DNA from: Ifrita kowaldi
Taxonomy: Eukaryota > Chordata > Aves > Passeriformes > Cinclosomatidae
Assembly (NCBI GenBank): GCA_013398055.1
Contig: VZRS01006604.1
Location: 1 to 64,000 of the forward strand
DNA length: 64,000 bases
Direction: 5' to 3'
This document shows positions 54,601 through 64,000 of the stretch, piece after piece. The notes beneath the pieces were generated by a model. That model saw nothing but the letters and a program-made list of their open reading frames with translations. It made no database searches and was not told where the DNA came from. A program made the translations under genes and the position numbers. Numbering within the stretch: the stretch's first letter is position 1; every line of letters starts with the position of its first letter.

Positions 54601-57600
54601 GAGCACTGCTGCCGTGTCCCAGCACGTCTGGTGACAAAGAGATTGGGGATGCTTTGGTTCTTCACGTGTCTGGTGACAGCAGTGTGGGGTGGGGTGGCAG
54701 CTCTGCAGTCTCTGCTGACAGAAGTGGGGCTGATGGATCCTGACTTGTGCTCTGAGTGCAGGATCTTACAGCACCAAGCCATTGCTGTGTGGAAGTGGTA
54801 TCTGTGGCTGCAGATCAAACCCGTGCCCTTTCCAGACCTGCTAACAGAGCTGTCACTGCTTCCAGCCCTACTGAACATGAAATCATGCAGCTCCTAGTGT
54901 ATCAGTGGCCAAGCTCTGGGGATGGCTAAAAGCAAGATGAACAAGACAAATATTTTACTAGGATAATCCCCCTAGAAGGCCAGCTAATTACAAAAGTATT
55001 GCATGACTTCTAGTTGGGTTTTTACCCTGTCAAATCTGCCAGCAAATCTCTTCTGCTCAGTTTTGTTTGGGTGACGGGTGGATGTCTGTGCATCCTCGTG
55101 GAGCAGCTTTCTGAGGCCTTACAAAGATTTGTCTGGAGCTCACTCACCGGGCCCATGTCCGTGTTCAGGTGGCACCACTGCCGCTCCCACGTGGATGTTT
55201 TACCTTGCGGGGTGCCAGGAGATCCAGAGGGGCACTGAGGGAGGGGACTGTGCTGGACTGAATTAGAAAATGCTTCATGTGGGATTTGATTAAGTAATTT
55301 TCCTTACTTAATCAAAGTAGGCTTTTCTGCAGCTGATTCTCTTGTATTTCAGCCACAGACAGCAGTTTTTCTCGTTGCATGTTTGTACTTAAAAGACCAT
55401 CTACATAATTTTTGCAATTTCTCCTGTGTGTCTTTCTCAAATTGTATTTGTGTTTAAAGTACCTCATTTTCTGATTTCAGAGTCATACATTCTACATCTG
55501 TAACGTTTTCAGGAAATGGGAAGCTCTTGATTTCCTTTAGTGTGCAAGATAAACTCTCCTTGAAAACTGCACTCCTTTACCTTTTTCTCTTTTTTCTTTC
55601 CTTTTTTTTTTTTTTTTTAAGCCTTTTTCTCATCTTTCCACCATTTCTGGTCACAAGGTTAATATCTGGTCACAAGTTTCTTGATCACAAGCCTAATATC
55701 TGGGTCAACACTCAGCACAGAAGAGGACAAAAACTCATCAAATGGTGTCTCTTCTGGGGAGGGTGAGGAGGACAAACCCGTGGATCTGTCCCTGCAGTTT
55801 TGTGTTGAATTCTCATCCCCCAGTTAGATGCAAAATGGGGGTATCTTTTATACCTTAGTAACTGCTAATGTGCAGAGTTCTGTGGGTGGGGCTGTAGTCA
55901 AACCTTTCGCTGCTCATGGGTGCATTGTACAGAATTTATGTGCAGGTAGGTGGTGGACTTGGTTTGCAAAGCAGTTCTGGTTAACACAAACCACGAGACC
56001 TCCACCTGGTTTTGTGTCTGCGCCAGGGGCTCCGTCGCATGTTGAGTTCTGCATTTTCCTCACAGTTCTCTGCTTCCAGCCCTGATGCATGGCTGGGTGA
56101 GCCTGTCACGGCCACGCTGCCTGTCAGTGCTTTCCCACTGCTCAATCCGTCATGAGAGCCTGGTGGGTGCCCATGCAAAGACAGATTTTTAGAAACTTGG
56201 GGGGGGTTGAGTTTCCTTTTTTAAGGTTCCTGTGAAGTTGCGCTGGTGGAAAGTCACGGGAAGGGTCATTACTAGAAAAACCACAGAAGCAGAGGGCAAA
56301 ATAAATATATGTAATGACAAAAGTCCTGCACCTGCAGCGATCTGGAGCTGGCTCTGAGTAGGGGTTCAAAGCTCATTTCTCCCACAGTAACGCACTGGCA
56401 TGGAGAGTTCTGCCTGGGCTGTTCAATCAGAGTACGTAAAATATAATTACATTTGAACTACAAACACTGTAATGCAAATCTTCCTGAATGTAAAAAATCC
56501 CAAATGTTCATGAATTGTTCAGTTGTTCAGGAATTGCTCCTTGCATTCTTGGGTCAGATCTGCTGTTGTACTTCCGCACAGAAAACTCTGTTTCCTCTGA
56601 AAAATGGGACTCTGGGACTGCACAGCCACAGTTTATATCCTTGTCTGCCCTGATGTGGCTCTCCGAAAGGGCAGCAATAGGTCAGGGCCTGAGACTTTCC
56701 ATACAACTTCCTTGTAGCTTTTTCTTTCAAGATGAACTTTTAGAGGCCAAAATTCCATGTCAAATCTGGATAAATTAAACATAGTTATCTGGTATTTGGC
56801 GATTGGGATATTGTTGTATAATTCCTTTTTAGCCCTGGGAAAATACCTCACAAACAGCCTCTTCAAAGAGCTGTCATGTAAGTGAGTGTGTGTACAAACC
56901 AGTGATGGAGGATTATCACAGATACTCCCTGTCATGTAAAGTAAACTGCTCTTGGGGTGATTTTACGGTGGAGTGTTGTCTGCAGCCGAGGGCTCAGGCT
57001 GCAGTGCAGGGGGGTCCTGGCTGGCCTCTGTGCTGGGATGCATGGCCGTGTCTTCCCTTCCCAGATTTCATATGGATATCCCACTGCTGGGACTACACTT
57101 CCCAGAAACTACACTTCCTGTGCTTTGAAGGGCATCCTCCCACCCCCTGAGTGTGGCTGCTTTGGGTAATAGATTTTTTGGCAGAAAGCTCTTACGAGGG
57201 ATCAGCAGTAGTGTCTCTCCTAGGAGGAAACACCATGAAAATCCATCCTTTAGTGAAAAATGAGTGGGTAGTGAGAAAGGTGGTGTGTGTGCGTGCTGTC
57301 AGGAGGGCACACAGCACCGAGGGGTGCAGGTGCCCGTCTGTGTCTGCAGCCACCCCCGCGCTGCACCATCAGCTCCGCCCTGTGCCAGGGCAAATCCCGG
57401 CCCTGCACGCCCGGTCTGCTGTCCCCTCGCCTGCCTTTGGTGTCCTCTGGCGAGGCACCGACAGGGATATTGCCACTCAAGCGGCTCTTTGGGCTCTGCT
57501 GGGCTTGGGTGGACGATCCACCTGGAAAAAGGTCACTGTGGATTTAACACAGCAAGTACCAGGCACAGTTGAACAAGGCGTAAACGCTTGCTGATTTACA

Positions 57601-58280
57601 CTTGTAAAAGGGAGACCAGAAGCACTCAGTCTTGGTTTGCTTTAACCATATAAGACCTAAGAGGACAGTCTTTAGTTAGGAATGTCTGCACACAGAACTG
57701 ATCTTCCAGTCCTAAATAGTATCATTCCGTTTAATTTGGTGCTTGTGAGAATTTAAACTATGCAACCGAGTCCCCAGAATGGTTCTCTTAATATGGCTTT
57801 GTACATGCATGGACTGCTTAGGGTGCAAGATGGCAGATTTGGTCCCAGAACTAGTCTGGTGTGTGTGAACAGTTTTCTTACAGAGCTGATTGGGAAACAG
57901 GGTTTATCTGTGGTATTTTAGCCATGTAAACTATTTTTATTTAAAGTAGGATAAATACCCAAAATATCCTGCCTTCCTTTCCAGAAATGTTCTCTCCTGA
58001 ACAATGTAAGTGGTTTTATAATATTTGTGTTAATCCAGATATTATCATACTTACATTTCAACTTCTTAATTATTCATAAACCGAAATATAAACCTAAACC
58101 AATAGTGTTTAAAAAAATTAGAAGAACGAAACCCTTCTTTCAGTGGAAAACTTTATCAAAGATGTTCTCATGCAAAACTTAATCTTGTTATTTGAGTGCT
58201 GCATTTTCAGCGTTTTCTTGTCAACCCCTTTTTTTTGTGTATTAAAAGGAAAGTCCTTCTGTGTGTGAGGCACTGGCCGA
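50461..58280. other. MED12L intron between P2RY14 and GPR87
   Basis: No exon was recognised on either strand. It contains the T/TG microsatellite at 51621-51689 (listed separately), a T-run near 55600 and ordinary AT-balanced DNA. Confidence 0.5.
51621..51689. repeat. Poly-T run followed by (TG)n microsatellite
   Basis: 19 T residues, then about 25 TG units broken once by TATA. Confidence 0.97.
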
Positions 58281-58720
58281 TGGACTGTCGCCATCTCCTG
58301 CTTGTGCAGCTGCGCTGCATCCCGGGCTGGCTGCGAGCACGGATTGCTCGGGGCGCCTGCCAGTTCCTGCCAGCCTGCCTTTACTAGGCTGGTTATTTTT
58401 TCTCCGAGCAGCTTTTGCTCTAAACAAATCCGATTTGGTCCCCAGTGAGTCCAGGACAAAACGATCCCTGTGGACCTCGCGGGGTTGGGAGGATTCAGCA
58501 CAAACACTGGGTGAGTTGGTGCTGCCGGCACCGAAGCGCCGTGAGGGAACACGGAGACGCTCGGGCTGTGGCACACTGCCATGTGGCACCAGAGCCCTGC
58601 GCTGCCCCGGGCACACCGAGGCTCCCCACGGAGCCTGTGCCACCTCCTCCCCTTCCCTGCGCCTGCTGCCGTCCACTGGACCCTGGGGAAGCTGATTCCT
58701 CATGATGCATCCCGCTCCGA
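58281..58720. other. CpG-rich patch 3' of GPR87
   Basis: Raised GC and CpG content, about 300-730 bp past the GPR87 stop. Open frames in all orientations look like composition effects. No exon was recognised. Confidence 0.3.
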
Positions 58721-58956
58721 GGCCAGAGGGTCCGTCCTGGCTGGAGCCTCCTGAGCTCAGGGTTGTTTTCTGAGCTGAGGCAGCCCTACGTTGGTTTTTA
58801 AACCAACCAACTAACCTACCGAATCAGCCCCACAGGGTGAGCCTGATCCCTGCGGGGATGGAATTTGAGATGGATGTTGGTGAGCTGACACAGAAAAGCT
58901 GAACGTGTCTGCACATCCCGCAATGAGCTTCCATGGTCAGGTACTTAAAGAGACAT

Positions 58957-58962
58957 TTTATT
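58957..58962 (-). terminator. Putative GPR87 polyadenylation signal AATAAA
   Basis: A canonical AATAAA on the minus strand, 51 bp past the GPR87 stop codon, in an AT-rich stretch. A short 3' UTR would result. Confidence 0.45.
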
Positions 58963-59013
58963 TACATGATCTACAAGCACTCTCACGAGTCAGCAGAGTC
59001 TCTGTGGGTGCCT

Positions 59014-60044
59014 TCAGACATCGGTGTACTCGTGGTAGATGCGCACCTCTGATCTCCTGACGCTCTGGAGGGACCTGATGCTCTCACTCCTGGTTCTCAT
59101 GTTGGATTTCCTGAACAGCCTTCGTGAGAACGATCGACACATGAAAAAATAAATGATTGGATCTAGACAGACATTGCATGCAGACAGGAACAGCGTCATT
59201 TCCTTACAATAATACAAGATTTTATGTGCAGAGTCATCTAAAATTTTGTCCAGATGACTAAAAGTAAAGGGTATTCGGCACAAATGGTAGGGCAAAAAGC
59301 AGGTGAAAAACACAGCCACGACAACCCTTATACTCTGGTTGTGCTTCCGCTTTCGGCTGGATGAGCTGATGAACTGTTTGCTCGATTTGTAGATGTACCT
59401 GGATATGGCAATGTAACAGCCTATCAGGACTACCAGCACCACCACGAACATGCAGGTGTTGATGTAGATGACAGCCGAGTGCCACTTGACTCCCAGGGGA
59501 GACTTGAGCTTTAGGCAGTCGTCGATGTTTCTCTTGGTGGGGTAGCCGTTGGTGAGGATCAGGTTTGGCAGCGCCAGGAACGCCATCACCACCCACACGC
59601 AGGCTGACAGGATCTTGGTGAAGGTGATGCTGTACATTCTGGAGTCTCCAAAGGGCTTCACCACCTTCAGGTAGCGGTCGATGCTGATGAGCCCGAGGAA
59701 CACGATGGTCGTGTACATGTTGGCGTAGAACAGGACCGTGGTGTAGCGGCACAGGAAGGAGTTGAAGTGCCATGGTCCCAGCTGCGAGTCCTGGATGATC
59801 TTGAATGGGAACGTCAGTGTCATGAGCAGGTCTGCAACCACAATGTTCTTGAGGTAAAATATAAAACTGGTTTTGTTCCGGATGTGGAAGAAGATCCACA
59901 CTGCTAGGCCGTTCAGCAGGAGGCTGGCCAGGAAGATGACGAGGTAAAGCACGGGCAGGACGATGGTGGTGAACTCGTCACGTGTCGAGTTCCCGAGGGA
60001 GCTGGCATTGGGTGAGGTGCTGTTGTCTGGGCTGAGGCGATTCT
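59014..60044 (-). CDS. GPR87: GPR87 exon 2
   Basis: Acceptor CATTCCCGCAG. It carries all seven membrane segments and stops after YHEYTDV. Confidence 0.97.
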
Positions 60045-60608
60045 CTGCGGGAATGAGGGAAAGCAAAAGGTTAAAGTTGATCTCTGGTGTTTTACAAATG
60101 GGCCAGTTTAGAACTGTCCTCTCCCTGGGCAGTCTGGAGGCTGTTCAGGTGAACCATAAATCAGAACTGCAGGTTGCCAGCTCTTGGCTTTCTTGACAGA
60201 ATGTGACTTGTGAGCTGAGATGTTTGTCATGAGACAGGGCTCTGGAGAGACTCCTCAGGCCTATCAAAATGCTCATTTAAACTTAGTTTACTTAAATGTA
60301 TTTGAAATCACAGTCTCTGGGGGATTTTAAGATTTCATATGTAAATGTTTGTGAAAAACTTATAAACTCTGTCACAAAATGACAGTACACTTTGTTTCAT
60401 GTTGTTTATGCTCTGACCTTGGCTGGTGAGGCAAACCAGGCTGGCTGTGGGGCAGCGCTGGGCAGTGCTCGGACAGCCCCTGCTGGAATGACTTATTACT
60501 TTCAAATGTTGGAAGGAACTGACAGTAATAAAGTAAACACTTATCAATCACTTATATTTCCATTGTTGTTTTACCTGGCAGTTTTCCATAGGACAAATTG
60601 TACCCCAT
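59014..60608 (-). CDS. GPR87: GPR87, P2Y12-like class A GPCR (2 coding exons, complete)
   Basis: Exons 60608-60575 and 60044-59014 join in phase to 354 residues (human 358). GPR87 is a plasma-membrane receptor of epithelia, reported to respond to lysophosphatidic acid. The first exon encodes MGYNLSYGKLP, matching the human start MGFNLTLAKLP, and the second continues ENRLSPDN. The second exon's open frame reaches past its acceptor TTCCCGCAG, which is why a TTG can look like a start there. Motifs: FIFYLKNIVVADLLMTLTFP (TM2), SIDRYLKVVKPFGDSRMYS (DRY), KLKSPLGVKWHSAV, SSRKRKHNQSIRVVVAVFFT, FLPYHLCRIPFTFS (TM6), CKEMTLFLSACNVCLDP and IIYFFMCRSF. The tail ends YTDV, a class I PDZ-ligand form. It has several N-glycosylation sequons at the N terminus. 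It is antisense within the MED12L intron. Confidence 0.97.
60575..60608 (-). CDS. GPR87: GPR87 first coding exon (34 bp)
   Basis: The ATG at 60608-60606 reads MGYNLSYGKLP plus one base, ending at donor GTAAAA. Phase and sequence join exactly to exon 2. It is too short to show as an open frame on its own. Confidence 0.9.
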
Positions 60609-63600
60609 CCTTTGCGTTGCTGTAGGTTTTCAGCTGGAATGCTCTTCAGGATTCCCACTGGCAGCTGTGGATCTGGGATGCAGCAGGGCCTGTGCCAGGA
60701 TGATGTTCTGGGGAAAAGAAATCCAAATTAAAACCAAGGAAAATAGAAGAGCCCACCTGCTTGTCCCCTGCATGGAGAGGAGCTCTGTGAAAGGAGCTTC
60801 CTCTGGAATTCCCAGTGAAGGGCTGGCTGAGGTGTGCTAAGGGCTGATCTCTGGGTGCTGCACGGTGGTTCTGTGGTCAGGTCTTCATTGCCCTCTTCTT
60901 GCTCATTTCAGTGATGGATGACCAAGAGTGGAATTTTTTTTAAATCATCACTCACTTCTTGAAGTAAAAAAGTTTCGTCTGTAATTTTGAGATACGTGTG
61001 TATAACTTCACAGTGTATTCCCCAAACTGGGGTGGAAATGGTGGAAAAGGCAAGTTCCTGTTCCTTTTTCATAGAAACTGGCATACAAGGAACACTGAAA
61101 CCTGCAGAAACTCATTTATGCTGTGATGGCATCACAGTGTTTGACATTGTTTAAAGAGATTTTGCCAATACCAGTTTGTAAGGCTGTGCTCCAGATTGTT
61201 CTTTCCTCTATCAGTATGCAAATGCACTAACTCTTCTGTAATTCATTTTTTGGTTACAAGTTTTGATGGGAAGACTGGCAAAACGGTTCAGATCTCACCA
61301 GTCCCGCTAGACCTGACTGCTCTCATGGGAATGAAGAGAGGATGGAATTCCTGCAGCCTTTTGCAGATCAGAACCTGTTTTAGGAGCCATGCCCATGTAG
61401 GAACCACGTTGTGTGGCACTAGATGGCACCAAAGCAAGTAATGCTGTGTGAAAGCATCAGTAAAAACTTTAATTTGGATATTTTAACCTTTTTATCGGTC
61501 TGGCTTCTTGGCTGGCACTGGTTGCTCTGACGGTGACAAGACTGTCAAGGGTGTTGTAAGTATTTTGTGTTTTGTGGGTCTGGGCAGCAGTAATCCGTCA
61601 TGTTTTGCTGTTGCGGAGGATTTGCAGCTCTCTTTTCTGCCCAGGAGGCAAGGAGATCAAAAGAATACGTGATTTTATGAAAAGATGCATATCTGACTCC
61701 TTATGTAAATAAGGTGCTTATTTCCCTGCTTTTCAGAGTTTCTTTTAAGTCTGCATAATGCCTGGTCCCTGGAAAACTCCTTGTTCTCAGGCTCTTCAGG
61801 CAAGTGAGGTATTGGCTGTGTTGCCGCGGATTCGAGGCAGAGCAAGAGGTGGCTCCCGTGTCCCCTGCTGTAACCCTGGGAAACGCTGCAGGGTTCCCTG
61901 GGGCTGGGGACGGCTCTGTGTGGAGTGGACTGCACACGTACTGGTGTTGCTCTGGTCCCAAAGGGATTTGCTCTAAGTCCTGTCAAAAAAGACTCCTTTC
62001 TTTTTTCTCCTCTGCATCCATTCTCGTAGGTGGATGCTGTCACAAGAGACTGTACAAATCCAGCACCGGGTATATCCAGCACCCCGACACTCTGCAGAGG
62101 TTCTGCCCCTTGTTTGAGGCCAGGTGGCTGTTTCTGGTGCTGGGGGGGAGCTCCCTGTTGCAGGGATCTCTGGCCAGAGGGAGTTGCCATCCTCCTGCCG
62201 CTCCCGACACTGGTCACGTTCCCATCTGCATTTGCTGTCGGCAGGGATGGGCCATCCCCAACAAGCCCTGTTCAGTACAGGTCAAAATCCAGTTTCCTTC
62301 CTTCTTGGGAGCAGTGTCTCGTTTCCTGGGAGCTGTTACTTGAATCCACTGGCTGTCAGCCTGAATCTTGGGATTTAGCCCGTGGCTTTATAGTGCAAAC
62401 TGCTGTGGAGGTCGGACTGCAATCACAGGGACAAGACGTGGCTCCACCGCTGTAGCAGGAGGCTCTGCCTGGACAGGAATGTTTCTCTCCACCCCAGGGA
62501 ACGCCTGCAGTCCCCAGTCAGTCTCTGCTGGGCTGTCTGTGCCTCGTGGGGTTTGCCAGGATCCTCACTGCTCCCGTGCTTGCCCTGCACCTCCTGCTCA
62601 GGTGCCTTTCCCTGCTCCCCAGTCCCTGCAGAACCTGTGCTGGCAGGAGCAGCCCGGCTGCCAGGCTCCCTGCTCCCTTCTGACACGGCACGGGAGGCTG
62701 TGTGGGTGACAGGAGCTGCAGTGTCCCAGCGCTGAGCCTGGAAAGCCGTTCTTGCAGTGAATCCCACCCAGCCCCGCTGAATTCTGCCCGGGGCAGTGGC
62801 CGTGGTGGAGCCCTGCCACACACGTCCCCTGGTCAGTGGAGGTGTGACCACCCTCGGATTGCCCAGGGACATCCAGGCCGCTGGGAAGCCACCGTGGGAC
62901 CTGTGTGTGGTTGTGCAGGCCAGCCAGGACCGAGTCTTTGCATGGCTGTCTCTGTGTCTTCTTATTCCTGATGGTTTTAATGTTAAAATATTTTCCAAAA
63001 TTATCTCAACAAACTGTGGGTTGGAAAAACAAAGCAGCAAATTCTTCACCAGTGTAACCTGTGCCAGCTGAGCTTCGTGAGCAGAGCCCTGTGCCCTGCC
63101 AGCACACCTGAGCTCAGCAGAGGCTCTGGTGTCTGCGGGGTGGAGGAGAGAGGCAACACCTACGACTGCTCGTCCTCCTTACACACACCAAAGGCTCTGC
63201 CTGGTGCTGCTGTAGCTCAGAGCTTTAAAGGCTCCACCAGGCAGGTCTGTGCAGAGCTGCAGGGAAGTGCTGGTCCTGCTGTACAGAGCTGGGTGTGTGA
63301 TAGAGGGTGAGATGCACAGTGATGCTCTGCTCAGACTCACTGGCCCAAAGGTGTTTCCATGGTTTTCTGCCAAATTTTGTCAGGCTGAGGGGTGCTGTGG
63401 TGGGCAGAGCACTCAGAGCAGCGTGGCTTCGTTGTTTACGTGCTGGGGTAGGTGAGCAGGGCCTGTCTGTAGAGCTGGGGTATCTGACCTCCAGTAGCTT
63501 CATTCTTGCCAACAAAGACTGCTATATTGCAGGCGCCAGGAGTAGGAACAACCTTATGCTCTATGGAGAATTCACTCTTTTTCATGTTCTATTGCAACAG

Positions 63601-63684
63601 GCAGTGAAGACTGTCTTCTCTTTAAAGAGTATTTTAGGATATTTTGTAAATGCTCACTGTGTACTCTAATTGTGGATTTTTTAC
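60609..63684. other. Upstream of GPR87, inside the MED12L intron
   Basis: No further MED12L exon and no start of P2RY13 was recognised. GPR87 5' non-coding exons probably lie here. The 62460-62960 part is moderately GC-rich with no recognised feature. Confidence 0.45.
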
Positions 63685-63967
63685 TTGTTTGAATACAGTA
63701 TTTTTCTGCTCATCAGGGCTGGCTTTCATCTCCTTGTCCAGTTCTCTGGACACTTTCCTCACCAATTTCATCCTAAGCAGTTGTCTCAGTCTGCTATACA
63801 AATACATCCTGCTTGGATGGCTTTGGAGATGCACTAGAAGCTGCTCCTTTATCCAGGCAGCTTTGTAAACCAGAATACATTTTACTTCTTGTAGCTTCTG
63901 CACTTTGTTGGTGGTTGATGAGATAATCCCTTGCTGCTCATGTGGACAGACTGGTTTATGTCCCTGA
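63685..63967 (-). other. Unrecognised, splice-bounded, coding-like open frame
   Basis: On the minus strand a pyrimidine-rich stretch and ACATCAG acceptor at 63968 lead into an open frame of about 94 codons that reads QGHKPVCPHEQQGIISSTTN, then VQKLQEVKCILVYKAAWIKE. Near its end come RKVSRELDKEMKASPDEQK and NTVFKQ, followed by a possible donor GTAAAA left of 63685. The amino-acid mix (Lys, Glu, Gln, Leu) looks coding, but I recognise no family. It could be an exon of an unknown minus-strand gene, a transposon remnant, or chance. Confidence 0.3.
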
Positions 63968-64000
63968 CTGATGTAACCTCAGAGAAGAAATGAAATAACA

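Noticed and set aside
59258..59899. 213-codon minus-strand frame
   Set aside because: It is a shifted frame within the GPR87 coding exon; the in-frame product has all GPCR motifs.
60045..60066. N-terminal start of GPR87 at the open-frame edge (LLSLIPAEN-type reading)
   Set aside because: This is the pyrimidine tract and acceptor of the intron. The real start is the 34-bp exon at 60575-60608.
36683..64000. Search for the next MED12L exon (expected to begin near a SSSHECNQR-like motif)
   Set aside because: No matching segment was seen on the plus strand, so it is taken to lie beyond the window.

Overview
This window looks like nuclear DNA from a bird, probably a songbird. The evidence is CR1 LINE fragments ending in the bird-type ATTCTATG octamer, an LTR with the layout common in passerine genomes, compact vertebrate exon/intron genes, and gene order. 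I recognised six protein-coding genes in the order of the human 3q25 block: MINDY4B, CLRN1, MED12L, and three P2Y12-family receptors nested antisense inside MED12L (GPR171, P2RY14, GPR87). All comparisons with human proteins are from memory; no alignment or search was run.

Layout: 1-3208 holds a GC-rich 91-bp-period minisatellite, nested CR1 pieces and an old LTR. MINDY4B runs right to left (3209-10514, minus) in 12 recognisable coding exons that keep phase; an LTR sits in its last intron and a 15-bp minisatellite in another. CLRN1 (12813-17491, minus) is complete: 3 exons, 232 residues. MED12L (plus) enters at 19765 and contributes 11 coding exons up to 36682, with splice phases matching throughout. 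Its first exons are not between CLRN1 and 19765, and its later exons must lie beyond 64000. Past 36682 is one large MED12L intron carrying, on the opposite strand, GPR171 (38092-39243), P2RY14 (43637-44650) and GPR87 (59014-60608, two coding exons). P2RY13 and P2RY12 would be expected beyond the right edge.

Working together: MED12L is a paralogue of MED12, the Mediator kinase-module subunit. The nested receptors are rhodopsin-class GPCRs of the P2Y12-like group. CLRN1 is the tetraspan clarin of hair cells and photoreceptors. MINDY4B is a deubiquitinase-family protein whose catalytic residues are replaced. These genes share a locus, not a pathway.

Most notable observations: (1) a 36-bp tandem duplication across a MED12L splice donor, where the first donor is destroyed (GT to CT) and the copied donor is intact, giving a predicted in-frame 12-residue insertion; (2) missing 5' MED12L exons, with a CpG-rich stretch directly in front of the first recognised exon; (3) replacements at normally invariant MED12L residues; (4) a long extra C-terminal tail on GPR171; (5) an unrecognised, coding-like, splice-bounded open frame on the minus strand at 63685-63967. 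I found no operon-like, CRISPR-like or clearly novel multi-gene system.
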